Shown here piece by piece: positions 1 through 7,688 of a DNA stretch of 55,497 nucleotides. Below the pieces are notes generated by a model, which was not told where the DNA came from, did no database searches, and saw only the letters and a list, made by a program, of their open reading frames with translations. The stretch is taken from NCBI RefSeq assembly GCF_000341245.1, contig NZ_ANAD01000069.1, forward strand, positions 8,156 through 63,652, read 5' to 3'. This stretch comes from Nocardiopsis halophila DSM 44494. GTDB lineage: Bacteria; Actinomycetota; Actinomycetes; Streptosporangiales; Streptosporangiaceae. Within the stretch, counting starts at the first letter, position 1. Every line of letters begins with the position of its first letter. The position numbers were made by a program, and so were the translations under genes.

Positions 1-1
1 C

Positions 2-1177
2 CGCTACGGCGTGGTCGCCGGCACCGGCCGGTTCCTGGAGGCGCTGCGCGACTTCCGCTTCGGCACCGCCGAGCTGGACTACCTCTCCGACGCCGGGGTG
101 GTGGACGAGGCCACCCTGCAGTGGCTGGCCGACTACCGCTTCACCGGCGACGTGTGGGGCTACGGCGAGGGCGAGTGCTACTTCCCCGGCTCCCCCGTCA
201 TGGTCGTCGAGGGCACCTTCGCCGAGGCGGTGCTGCTGGAGACCCTGGCGCTGTCGGTGTTCAACCACGACACCGCGATCGCCTCGGCGGCCTCCCGGAT
301 GGCCGTGGCCGCCCAGGGGCGGCCGATGATCGAGATGGGGTCGCGGCGCACCCACGAGGGCGCCGCCGTGGCCTCGGCCCGGGCCGCCTACATCTCGGGC
401 TTCGCCAGCACCTCCAACCTGGAGGCGGGCCGCCGCTGGGGCGTCCCGACCGCCGGGACCAGCGCGCACGCCTTCACCCTGCTGCACGACAGCGAGCGGC
501 ACGCCTTCCAGGCGCAGCTGGACGCACTGGGCCCGGGCACCACCCTGCTGGTGGACACCTACGACGTCGCCCGCGGCGTGGGCACCGCGGTGGAGCTGGC
601 CGGGACCGGCCTGGGCGGGGTGCGGGTGGACTCGGGCGACCTGGCCGCCGAGGCGGCGCGGGTCCGCCGCCAGCTGGACGGGCTGGGCGCCTCCGACGCC
701 CGGATCGTGGTCACCGGGGACCTGGACGAGTACGCCATCCAGGCGCTGGCGATCGCGCCGGTGGACGGCTACGGGGTGGGCACCGCGCTGGTGACCGGCT
801 CCGGGGCGCCCACCGCCTCGCTGGTGTACAAGCTGGTGGCCCGGGCCCGCGGGACCGGGGACGGGGTGCCGCTGGAGCCGGTCGCCAAGCGGTCGGTCGG
901 CAAGCCGAGCAAGGGCGGGCGCAAATGGGCCTCGCGCGCGGTCGGCGACGACGGCACCGCCACCGCCGAGATGGTGCACGACCACGACCCCGAGCCGCGC
1001 CCCGGGCTGCGGCCGCTGCTGCGCCGGCTGGTCGAGGGCGGCGAGGTCGTGGGCGCCGAGCCGCTGGAGGCGGCCCGCGAGCGGCACGCCCGGTCGCTGG
1101 CCGAGCTGCCGGCCGCGGCGCGCCGGATGTCGCGCGGGGAGCCCGCGCTGCCCACCGAGTTCCTGGGGAGGCCGTGA
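2..1177 (+). CDS. pncB: nicotinate phosphoribosyltransferase (5' truncated by window edge)
   Basis: Cytoplasmic enzyme joining nicotinate and PRPP to give nicotinate mononucleotide in the NAD salvage (Preiss-Handler) pathway. The visible reading frame is already open at base 2 with RYGVVAGTGR, a conserved N-terminal motif of the family, so the true start lies left of the window; the GTG at base 11 is internal. Further family signatures are the GTSAHAF segment, the VRVDSGDL phosphoribosyl-binding region and the KPSKGGRKWA segment near the C-terminus. The stop TGA overlaps the next gene's ATG by one base (TGATG), so it is translationally coupled to pncA, the enzyme that supplies its substrate. 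About 390 residues are visible, most of a typical 430-450 residue protein. Confidence 0.95.
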   Translation, partial: RYGVVAGTGRFLEALRDFRFGTAELDYLSDAGVVDEATLQWLADYRFTGDVWGYGEGECYFPGSPVMVVEGTFAEAVLLETLALSVFNHDTAIASAASRMAVAAQGRPMIEMGSRRTHEGAAVASARAAYISGFASTSNLEAGRRWGVPTAGTSAHAFTLLHDSERHAFQAQLDALGPGTTLLVDTYDVARGVGTAVELAGTGLGGVRVDSGDLAAEAARVRRQLDGLGASDARIVVTGDLDEYAIQALAIAPVDGYGVGTALVTGSGAPTASLVYKLVARARGTGDGVPLEPVAKRSVGKPSKGGRKWASRAVGDDGTATAEMVHDHDPEPRPGLRPLLRRLVEGGEVVGAEPLEAARERHARSLAELPAAARRMSRGEPALPTEFLGRP

Positions 1178-1788
1178 TGAGCGCACCGGACGCACAGAGC
1201 ACAGAGAGAACACAGCGGGCACTGATCGTCGTGGACGTGCAGAACGACTTCTGCGAGGGCGGCAGCATGGGGGTGGCCGGCGGCGCCGCCGTGGCCGGGG
1301 AGGTCTCGGCCCACATCGCCGCGCACCGGGACTCCTACGCCCACGTGGTGGCCACCCGCGACCACCACGTGGACCCGGGCGGCCACTTCTCCGCCGAGCC
1401 GGACTTCGTGGACAGCTGGCCGCCGCACTGCGTGGTGGGCACCGAGGGCGCCGAGTTCCACCGGGCCTTCGACACCGCGCCGGTGGAGGAGGTGTTCAGC
1501 AAGGGCGCCTACACCGCCGCCTACAGCGGCTTCGAGGGCACGGCCGAGGACGGCCGGCCCCTGGAGGAGTGGCTGCGCGCGCACGGGGTCACGGAGGTGG
1601 ACGTCGTGGGCATCGCCACCGACCACTGCGTGCGGGCCACGGCGGCCGACGCGGCCGCGGCCGGGTTCTCCACCCGGGTGCTGCTGAACCTGACGGCGGG
1701 GGTGTCCCGCGCGACCACCGACGCCGCCCTGCGGGAGCTGTCCGCCGGGGGCGTCGTCCTGCAGGGCGAGCCGGTGGTCGCCGCCTGA
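1177..1788 (+). CDS. pncA: nicotinamidase
   Basis: Hydrolyses nicotinamide to nicotinate and ammonia, feeding the PncB reaction encoded immediately upstream with a one-base overlap. The protein has 203 residues and an isochorismatase-like fold. The catalytic triad is visible as D20 (VVDVQNDF), K109 (VFSKGAY) and C151 (ATDHCVRAT). The metal-site residues D62, H64, H70 and H84 match the D-x-H...H...H pattern of mycobacterial PncA (DPGGHFS, WPPHC). The N-terminus has about ten extra residues before the first strand. Its TGA and the stop of the converging trpS lie in a 15-bp palindrome. Enzymes of this type activate pyrazinamide in mycobacteria; nothing here tests that. Confidence 0.96.
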   Translation: MSAPDAQSTERTQRALIVVDVQNDFCEGGSMGVAGGAAVAGEVSAHIAAHRDSYAHVVATRDHHVDPGGHFSAEPDFVDSWPPHCVVGTEGAEFHRAFDTAPVEEVFSKGAYTAAYSGFEGTAEDGRPLEEWLRAHGVTEVDVVGIATDHCVRATAADAAAAGFSTRVLLNLTAGVSRATTDAALRELSAGGVVLQGEPVVAA

Positions 1789-1799
1789 GGGCGCCTCAG
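1785..1799. terminator. small palindrome holding both convergent stop codons
   Basis: CTGAGG-GCG-CCTCAG is a perfect 6-3-6 inverted repeat. It contains the pncA TGA (1786-1788) on the plus strand and the trpS TGA (1796-1798) on the minus strand, and is the only non-coding sequence between the two genes. It may serve as a minimal bidirectional hairpin, but the stem is short and has no U-tract, so terminator function is uncertain. Confidence 0.4.
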
Positions 1800-2806
1800 T
1801 CGATGCCGATGGCGGCGCGGACCTTGGCCAGGGTGGCCCGGGCGCGCCGCCGCGCGCGCTCGGCCCCGGCGGCCAGGATCGCGTCGAGGTCGCTGTCGGG
1901 CTCCATCAGCGCGTCGTAGCGCTCGCGCATGGGGCCGAAGGTGGTGTTGAGGACCTCGAACAGCTCGTTCTTGAGCTCGCCCCAGCCCATGCCGCCCTCT
2001 TCCAGGCGCTTGCGGACGGCCGCGGTGCGCTCGGCGTCGGCGAAGTGCTCCAACAGCTGGAACACGGCCGAGGTGTCGGGGTCCTTGGGGTCCTCCACCG
2101 GCGTGGAGTCGGTGGGGATGCGCCGCACCAGCTTCTTGAGCCTGTTCTCCGGCAGGAACAGCGGGATGTGGTTGTCGTAGGACTTGCTCATCTTCCGGCC
2201 GTCGATGCCGGGGAGCAGGCTGGACTCCCCCTCGGGGTAGGCGCCCTCCGGGATCGGGAAGGCGTACCCGGCACCGTAGAGGTGGTTGAAGGAGCCGGCG
2301 ATGTCGGCGGTGTACTCGATGTGCTGGCGCTGGTCCCGGCCGACCGGGACCACGTCGGCCTCCATCACCAGGATGTCGGCGGCCATCAGGACGGGGTAGT
2401 TGAACAGGCCCATGTTGACGCCGGCGTCCAGGTCCTCGGCGCCGGACTCGGCGTTGCGGTCCCGGGCGGCCTTGTAGGCGTGGGCGCGGTTCATCAGGCC
2501 CTTGGCGGTCACCGCGCCGAGCACGGTGGTCAGCTCGAAGACCTCGGGCACGTCGGACTGCCGGTAGAGCACGGTGCGCTCGGGGTCCAGACCGCAGGCG
2601 AGCCACGTGGCGGCGACCGACCGGACGTCGTGGCGGAGCCTCTCGGGGTCCCGGACCGAGTTGAGCGCGTGGTAGTCGGCGAGGAAGTACATGCTGTCGT
2701 GCTCGCGCGCCGCGTCCAGGGCGGGCTTGATGGCCCCGATGTAGTTGCCGAGGTGCGGCATCCCCGACGTCTGGATGCCGGTCAGGTAGGTCTTGGTCGC
2801 TGCCAT
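1796..2806 (-). CDS. trpS: tryptophanyl-tRNA synthetase
   Basis: Class I aminoacyl-tRNA synthetase charging tRNA-Trp; 336 residues, the normal length. The HIGH-type signature appears as PHLGNYIG (residues 17-24) and the KMSKS loop as KMSKS (205-209). The ATG at 2806 is preceded on the minus strand by TAGACT with a 7-nt gap, and there is no Shine-Dalgarno sequence, so the mRNA may be leaderless. This promoter-like hexamer lies over the 3' end of the upstream metalloprotease gene. Many actinomycetes carry a second trpS; whether this is the only copy cannot be seen here. Confidence 0.96.
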   Translation of the reverse strand: MAATKTYLTGIQTSGMPHLGNYIGAIKPALDAAREHDSMYFLADYHALNSVRDPERLRHDVRSVAATWLACGLDPERTVLYRQSDVPEVFELTTVLGAVTAKGLMNRAHAYKAARDRNAESGAEDLDAGVNMGLFNYPVLMAADILVMEADVVPVGRDQRQHIEYTADIAGSFNHLYGAGYAFPIPEGAYPEGESSLLPGIDGRKMSKSYDNHIPLFLPENRLKKLVRRIPTDSTPVEDPKDPDTSAVFQLLEHFADAERTAAVRKRLEEGGMGWGELKNELFEVLNTTFGPMRERYDALMEPDSDLDAILAAGAERARRRARATLAKVRAAIGID

Positions 2807-2816
2807 GGCCCCGAGT

Positions 2817-3770
2817 CTAGGACACCCCCTGAGCGCCGTGCCCGGCGCGGAAGGCGTACCAGTGGGCGGCCATCCGCTCGGCCTGGCCGTCGGTGAACTC
2901 GCTCATGCAGGCGTCGTCGCTGTAGTTCATGAAGTTGCGCACGGGGTCGGAGCCGGGACGGGCGGGGCAGGTGTCGCGGCCGTCCGGGCAGCCGGAGGCC
3001 TGCTCGCGCTCGTAGGGGGTGTCTCCGACGTAGTCCCCGGGCCAGGAGCAGCCGTTCTGGAAGGTGTGGAAGAGCCCGAGCCAGTGCCCGGCCTCGTGGG
3101 TGGCGGTGTGGCCGCGGTCGAAGTGCTCGCGGGCGCCGCCGGGGACGGTGCGGTGGTCCACGACGACGCCGTCGCCGCCTGGGTCCTCGGCGTAGTCCTG
3201 GGGGAAGGTCGAGCGGCCGAGCACCCCGCGCCCCAGGTCGGCGGTGAACAGGTTGAGCGTCTCGGGCCCGCCCCGGCGCATCTCGGCCCGCTCCCGGGCG
3301 CCCTGCCCTGCGATGGTGGAGAACAGCCGGTCGTCGACGGTGCGGACGGTCTCCTCCAGCTCGAAGTCGAAGCCGGTGTCGGCGCCGCCGTAGCCGCCCC
3401 CGAAGGCCCGGTCCAGCACCCGGACCTGCTCGCGGACGGTGTCGGCGGACAGGTCCCCGGTCCCGTCGGAGGCGCTGACCACGTGCACCACCACGGGCAC
3501 GGTGCGGCGCTCCCGGTGGGCCGACTGCGGCACCCGGGCCTCGCGGAGCTCACGCTCGTACTCGGCGGCCTGCTCGGGGGTGACGTGGCCGTCGCGGCCG
3601 CCGTACCCCCCGCCGGTGCGGCAGTCCTCGGCGGCCTCCGGTGCGTCCTGGCCAGCGCTCCCCTGCCCTGTGCCCCCCTGCCCGGCGGCACCCAGCAGGG
3701 CGGCCAGGGCCGCGGCGCAGGCCGCCAGCCCGGCACCGGTGCGGCCGATCCTCTTCACACATTGCCCCAT
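2817..3770 (-). CDS. secreted zinc metalloprotease, M43 (pappalysin/ulilysin)-like
   Basis: Predicted secreted endopeptidase of 317 residues. The N-terminus has a basic stretch and a hydrophobic Ala/Leu-rich segment (about residues 10-30) resembling a Sec signal peptide, followed by a low-complexity Gly/Gln linker. The metzincin signature HEAGHWLGLFH is at residues 225-235, giving zinc ligands H225, H229 and H235 and catalytic E226; a Met-turn candidate is M281 in NFMNYSDD. Several cysteines in the C-terminal half could form disulphides. The first ATG lacks a good ribosome site. A GTG twelve bases downstream (3758) would give VKRIGRTG and is a reasonable alternative start. The substrate is unknown; extracellular protein nutrition is a guess. 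Confidence 0.85.
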   Translation of the reverse strand: MGQCVKRIGRTGAGLAACAAALAALLGAAGQGGTGQGSAGQDAPEAAEDCRTGGGYGGRDGHVTPEQAAEYERELREARVPQSAHRERRTVPVVVHVVSASDGTGDLSADTVREQVRVLDRAFGGGYGGADTGFDFELEETVRTVDDRLFSTIAGQGARERAEMRRGGPETLNLFTADLGRGVLGRSTFPQDYAEDPGGDGVVVDHRTVPGGAREHFDRGHTATHEAGHWLGLFHTFQNGCSWPGDYVGDTPYEREQASGCPDGRDTCPARPGSDPVRNFMNYSDDACMSEFTDGQAERMAAHWYAFRAGHGAQGVS

Positions 3771-3861
3771 GGCGCGGAACGTATCCGTTCGACCACTTTG
3801 GGTGGTTGTGGCGCGCGGGCCCGGTTCGCCGCCCTTGCCGGGTGTTTACCGGCCGATGGGC

Positions 3862-5592
3862 TCAGGTGCCCCCGGTGGCCCAGGTGCGGATCTTGGCGAT
3901 GCGCTGCTCGATCTGCTCGGGCGAGGCCTGGGCGATGGGCGGCCCGCCGCAGGCGCGGCGCAGCTCGTTGTGGATCATCCCGTGCGGCCGGCCGGTGCGG
4001 TGGTGCCAGGCGCCCACCAGCCCGTTGAGCTCCTTGCGCAGCGCGGCCACCCGCTCGTGCTCGGGGGCGCCGTCCGGCTGCTCCTGCTCCTGCCGGGGCG
4101 GCCTGCGCTCGCCGGCCCGCTGGTCGGCCTTGCGCTTGCGCAGCAGCTGGGCCACCTGCTCGGGCTCCAGCAGCCCGGGCAGCCCCAGGAAGTCCTCCTC
4201 CTCGGGCGAGTCGGGGGTGCCGCCGCCGAACTCCGAGCCGTCGTAGAGCACCCGGTCGAACTCGGCGGAGGCCTCCATCGTCTCGAAGGGCAGCTCCTCC
4301 CCCGCGTCGGGGGTGTCCCGCTTCTTGCGGGCCTCGTCCAGCTCCCGCCCCTCGGGGTCGAACTCCTCGCCCTCCTTCGGCGGCCGGTCCAGGGCGTGGT
4401 CGCGCTCGCGCTCCATCTCCCCGGCCAGCTCCAGCAGGGTGGGCACCGAGGGCAGGAAGACCGAGGCCACCTCTCCGCGCCGCCGGGACCGCACGAAGCG
4501 CCCCACCGCCTGGGCGAAGAACAGCGCGGTGCTGGTGGAGGTGGCGTAGACCCCCACCATCAGCCGCGGCACGTCCACGCCCTCGGAGACCATGCGCACC
4601 GCGACCATCCAGCGCTCGTCGGACTCGGCGAAGCGGGAGATCTTCTTGCTCGCGGTGGGGTCGTCGGAGAGCACGACCGTGGCGCCCTGGCCGGTGATCT
4701 TGCGCAGGATGCGCGCGTAGGCGCGGGCGTTCTCGTGGTCGGTGGCGATGACCAGGCCCCCGGCGTCGGGGCTGGAGTGGCGCACCTCGGTCAGCCGCCG
4801 GTCGGCGGCGGCCAGGACCTTCTTGATCCAGTCGCCCTTGGGGTCCAGCGCGGCCTTCCAGGCCTGGGACAGGGCGTCCTGGGTGAGCGGCTCGCCCAGG
4901 CGGGCGGCGAGCTCGTCGCCGGCCCGGGTGCGCCAGCGCATCTCCCCGGAGTAGGCCATGAACAGCACCGGCCGCACGACGCCGTCGGTCAGCGCCGGGG
5001 TGTAGCCGTAGTTGTAGTCCCAGGAGCAGCGGCGGATCCCCTGGCCGTCCTGGACGTAGTCCACGAACGGGATGGGGTTGACGTCGGACCGGAAGGGGGT
5101 GCCGGTCAGCGCCAGGCGCCGGGCGGCCGGGTCGAAGGCCTCGCGCACCGCCTCGCCCCAGGACAGGGCGTCGCCGGCGTGGTGCACCTCGTCGAAGACG
5201 ACCAGCGTGCGGCGCGCCTCGGTGCGGTTGCGGTGCAGCATCGGGTGCGCCGCCACCTGGGCGTAGGTCACCGCCGCCCCGGTGTACTGCCGGCCCAGCG
5301 CCCCCTGGCCGTTCTTGAAGTCGGGGTCGATGGCGATCCCGAACCGCGCGGCGGCCTCGGCCCACTGCTTCTTCAGGTGCTCGGTCGGGCACACGATCGT
5401 CACCGAGCGCACCGCGTGCCGCGCCAGCAGCTCCGCGGCGAGCGTCAGCGCGAAGGTCGTCTTGCCCGCGCCCGGCGTGGCCACCGCCAGGAAGTCCCTG
5501 GGGTCTCTGCGGAAGTACTCCTCGAACGCCTCCCGCTGCCACTGGCGCAGCCCGGCGAGGCGCTCCCCCGTGCTCGTCTGCAGAACCGTCAT
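3862..5592 (-). CDS. superfamily II DEAD/DEAH-box helicase
   Basis: ATP-dependent nucleic-acid helicase or translocase of 576 residues. Walker A is TPGAGKTT (residues 39-46) and motif II is DEVH (134-137) within VVFDEVHHAG; motif III is LTGTPFR. The C-terminal RecA domain carries SEGVDVPRL (motif V) and QAVGRFVR (motif VI). This resembles the lone ERCC3/type III restriction-like helicases common in actinomycetes. The last 170 residues are very rich in Glu, Arg and Asp and probably partly disordered, ending in a short globular region with WHHRTGRPHGMIH. No methyltransferase or nuclease partner lies nearby, so a repair or RNA role is as likely as defence. Start is ATG at 5592. Confidence 0.88.
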   Translation of the reverse strand: MTVLQTSTGERLAGLRQWQREAFEEYFRRDPRDFLAVATPGAGKTTFALTLAAELLARHAVRSVTIVCPTEHLKKQWAEAAARFGIAIDPDFKNGQGALGRQYTGAAVTYAQVAAHPMLHRNRTEARRTLVVFDEVHHAGDALSWGEAVREAFDPAARRLALTGTPFRSDVNPIPFVDYVQDGQGIRRCSWDYNYGYTPALTDGVVRPVLFMAYSGEMRWRTRAGDELAARLGEPLTQDALSQAWKAALDPKGDWIKKVLAAADRRLTEVRHSSPDAGGLVIATDHENARAYARILRKITGQGATVVLSDDPTASKKISRFAESDERWMVAVRMVSEGVDVPRLMVGVYATSTSTALFFAQAVGRFVRSRRRGEVASVFLPSVPTLLELAGEMERERDHALDRPPKEGEEFDPEGRELDEARKKRDTPDAGEELPFETMEASAEFDRVLYDGSEFGGGTPDSPEEEDFLGLPGLLEPEQVAQLLRKRKADQRAGERRPPRQEQEQPDGAPEHERVAALRKELNGLVGAWHHRTGRPHGMIHNELRRACGGPPIAQASPEQIEQRIAKIRTWATGGT

Positions 5593-5643
5593 TCGGCCGT
5601 TCCCCTGTTGCTCACCCGGACGAGGGTATCCGAGGCAGGGAGG

Positions 5644-5820
5644 TCAGCCGCCTGCCCCCGCGCCGGTGTCGACGGCACCGTCGTTGAACGGCATGTAGGG
5701 GTCGGCCCAGGGGAAGACGACGTACCAGAGCAGCCAGGCGGCTCCGGCCAGCAGCGCGAGCGCCAGGACGAGCTTGACCGGGACCGGGCCCGGGAGCAGC
5801 CGCCAGATCAGTCCGTACAC
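5644..5820 (-). CDS. small single-pass membrane protein downstream of sortase
   Basis: A 58-residue frame starting at GTG 5820, four bases after the sortase stop, with a GGGGGAG ribosome site inside the sortase 3' end. The protein begins YGLIWRLLPGPVPVKL, continues into one hydrophobic helix (about residues 15-37) and ends FPWADPYMPFND plus a short polar tail. A small protein of this pattern commonly follows class E sortase genes in actinomycetes, from memory of such loci. The tight spacing indicates cotranscription and coupling. The function is unknown; assisting the sortase at the membrane is an inference from context only. Confidence 0.75.
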   Translation of the reverse strand: MYGLIWRLLPGPVPVKLVLALALLAGAAWLLWYVVFPWADPYMPFNDGAVDTGAGAGG

Positions 5821-5824
5821 CGGG

Positions 5825-6625
5825 TCACTCCCCCTCTTCGGCGTCGTCCGGCGCCATGTGCTCGATGGACTCGGGCATGCCCTCGTCCTTGGGCCGGGTG
5901 TCGGTCAGCTCGGCGTGCACGATCAGCCGGTGGGTGTTGTTGAGCTTGGGCGCGCAGGTGGTCAGGGTGAGCAGCGCGCGCTGGGGGTCGTCGTTGTTCT
6001 CCGGGTCGAAGGGGTCGGGGTCGACCACGTCGACCTGGTCGGGTGTGACGACCTCCTCCTCGATGACCTCGTAGGTGTAGAAGTTCTCCGCGTCCTCCAG
6101 GACGAGCGGGTCGCCGTCGGAGAGCTGGTCGAGGTCCCAGAAGATGCCCGAGGTGCGGTGCCCGGCCACGGCGTAGTTGCCCAGCTCACCGGCGGAGGCG
6201 GCGTCGCCCCCCGCGACGTCGTCGTCGGTGTAGCGGCCGGGGCTGTAGCGGATGTCCTCGGGCTGGACCCCGTTGACCACGACCCACTCCAGGTCCAGTC
6301 CGGGGATGTACAGCCGGCTGTCGGCCGAGCCGGGCAGCGGCTCGGAGTCGGGGCCCTTGGGCTCCTCCCAGGCCTGCTGCAGGTCGTTGTCGAGCCCCTG
6401 CTGCTCCCGGTCGGTCTCCATCTGCTTGCCGTAGATCTGGTACACGGCGAAGAAGAGCATGACGACCCCGGCGGTGAACAGCAGCTCGCCGAAGCCGCGC
6501 AGGATCCCCCGGGCGACATCGCCCGCGCTCACCCCGCGGCGCCTGCGGCGGCGTCCGCGCCCGCCCGAGCCGTGCGCCCCGGACCTCCGGCGGGCCCCCC
6601 GCTCACGCTCGCTCGTGGAAACCAT
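5825..6625 (-). CDS. class E sortase
   Basis: Membrane-anchored cysteine transpeptidase that attaches secreted proteins to the cell wall; class E enzymes prefer LAxTG-type signals. It has 266 residues. A long Arg/Gly-rich cytoplasmic N-terminus (1-40) is followed by one transmembrane segment (about 47-66) and then an extracellular catalytic domain. The catalytic residues are H156 (AVAGHRTSG), C224 (LTLTTC) and R233 (THRLIVH). No LAxTG substrate was recognised in this window, so it is probably a housekeeping sortase acting on proteins encoded elsewhere. It is followed four bases later by the small membrane protein gene. Confidence 0.93.
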   Translation of the reverse strand: MVSTSERERGARRRSGAHGSGGRGRRRRRRGVSAGDVARGILRGFGELLFTAGVVMLFFAVYQIYGKQMETDREQQGLDNDLQQAWEEPKGPDSEPLPGSADSRLYIPGLDLEWVVVNGVQPEDIRYSPGRYTDDDVAGGDAASAGELGNYAVAGHRTSGIFWDLDQLSDGDPLVLEDAENFYTYEVIEEEVVTPDQVDVVDPDPFDPENNDDPQRALLTLTTCAPKLNNTHRLIVHAELTDTRPKDEGMPESIEHMAPDDAEEGE

Positions 6626-6748
6626 GCGACCTACCTGACCTACCCGTCGTCACCGTCCCTGGGAGCGTATCCTGCCCCACCCGCCCCCGGGGGCGCAGAT
6701 CCCCTCAGCGGCGGGCGGTCCGGGCGGCGGCGGCCGGATGCGGCCAGG

Positions 6749-6991
6749 TCAGGAGGTCATCTCCTCGTAGATCTCCTTGCACTCGGGGCAGACCGGGAAC
6801 CTCTTGGGGTCGCGGTTGGGGACCCAGACCTTGCCGCACAGGGCGATCACCGGTGCGCCGGTCACCGCACTCTCGGTGATCTTCTCCTTCTGCACGTAGT
6901 GCGCGAAGCGCTCGCGGTCCCCGTCGTCGTGCGAGATGTCGGGCCGGGTCTCGCTCTCGGGGACGACCTTGTTCAGCACATCCGTGGCCAT
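6749..6991 (-). CDS. DUF3039 family protein
   Basis: An 80-residue cytoplasmic protein matching the actinobacterial DUF3039 family. It begins ATDVLNKVVPESETRPD, continues with a helical FAHYVQKEKI segment, and ends with a rubredoxin-like knuckle made of CGKVW and CPEC. These cysteines could bind zinc. I chose ATG 6991 because AGGAGG sits eight bases upstream; a longer frame reaching 7024 would put that ribosome site inside the gene. The molecular function is unknown. The YqgE-family gene lies just upstream on the same strand. Confidence 0.85.
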   Translation of the reverse strand: MATDVLNKVVPESETRPDISHDDGDRERFAHYVQKEKITESAVTGAPVIALCGKVWVPNRDPKRFPVCPECKEIYEEMTS

Positions 6992-7045
6992 GGTTGCCTC
7001 ACACCTCCTGCGTCTGACGTCCACCGTATCGCCGCGCGGGGGGTG

Positions 7046-7630
7046 TCAGTTCATTCCGGGGTCGTCGGGCAGCGTCGCGACCAGCGCCAGGTCGCCGCCC
7101 TGGCGGCGCAGCACCCGGGGCCACAGCGTGGCCGGGTCGGCCGAGAACACGTCCTCGGCCAGGGCGGGCAGCACGTACCAGGCGCCCTCGTCGATCTCGC
7201 CGGCCAGCTGGCCCCGGTCCCACCCGGCGTAGCCGGCGAAGACCCGCAGGCGGCCCAGGGCGCCGCCGAGGATCTGCGGGGGCGCGTCCAGGTCGACCAC
7301 GCCCAGCCCCTCGGGGACCGGCGGCCCCTCGCCGGGGGCCTCGAGCCGGCGCCAGCCGGGCGGCTCCTCGGCCCCGCCGGGCACCCCCAGGGCCAGCCCG
7401 GCGCCCTCGCCGACCGGGCCGCCGGCGAACATCACCGGCGGGTCGGTGGCGAAGGCGCCCCAGTCGTGCAGCACCTCGGCCACCGGCAGCCGGGAGGGCC
7501 GGTTGACGACGACGCCGAGCGTGCCCTCGGCGTCGTCGTCGACGACCAGGACGACCGTGCGGCGGAAGTGGGGGTCCTCCAGCGCGGGCGCGGCCACCAG
7601 CAGCCGCCCGGTCAGGTGGTCAGGGTCCAT
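7046..7630 (-). CDS. YqgE/AlgH family protein (UPF0301)
   Basis: A 194-residue soluble protein of the YqgE/AlgH (DUF179) family. It opens with the family signature LTGRLLVAAPALEDPHFRRT and continues with GTLGVVVNRPS and FAGGPVG. Structural members form a compact alpha/beta fold, but no biochemical activity is established; AlgH was linked to alginate regulation in Pseudomonas. The ATG at 7630 fits the family N-terminus MDPDHLTGRLL; upstream codons in the frame look non-coding. Confidence 0.88.
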   Translation of the reverse strand: MDPDHLTGRLLVAAPALEDPHFRRTVVLVVDDDAEGTLGVVVNRPSRLPVAEVLHDWGAFATDPPVMFAGGPVGEGAGLALGVPGGAEEPPGWRRLEAPGEGPPVPEGLGVVDLDAPPQILGGALGRLRVFAGYAGWDRGQLAGEIDEGAWYVLPALAEDVFSADPATLWPRVLRRQGGDLALVATLPDDPGMN

Positions 7631-7688
7631 ACCCGACTGTCTACCCGGTGCCCGGCGCGCCCGCACGGGCCCGCCCCGCCCGGTCCGC

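Noticed and set aside
3439-5943. An 834-codon open frame opposite the metalloprotease and helicase
   Set aside because: Low-complexity, antisense to two genes with intact catalytic motifs, and no credible start or ribosome site.
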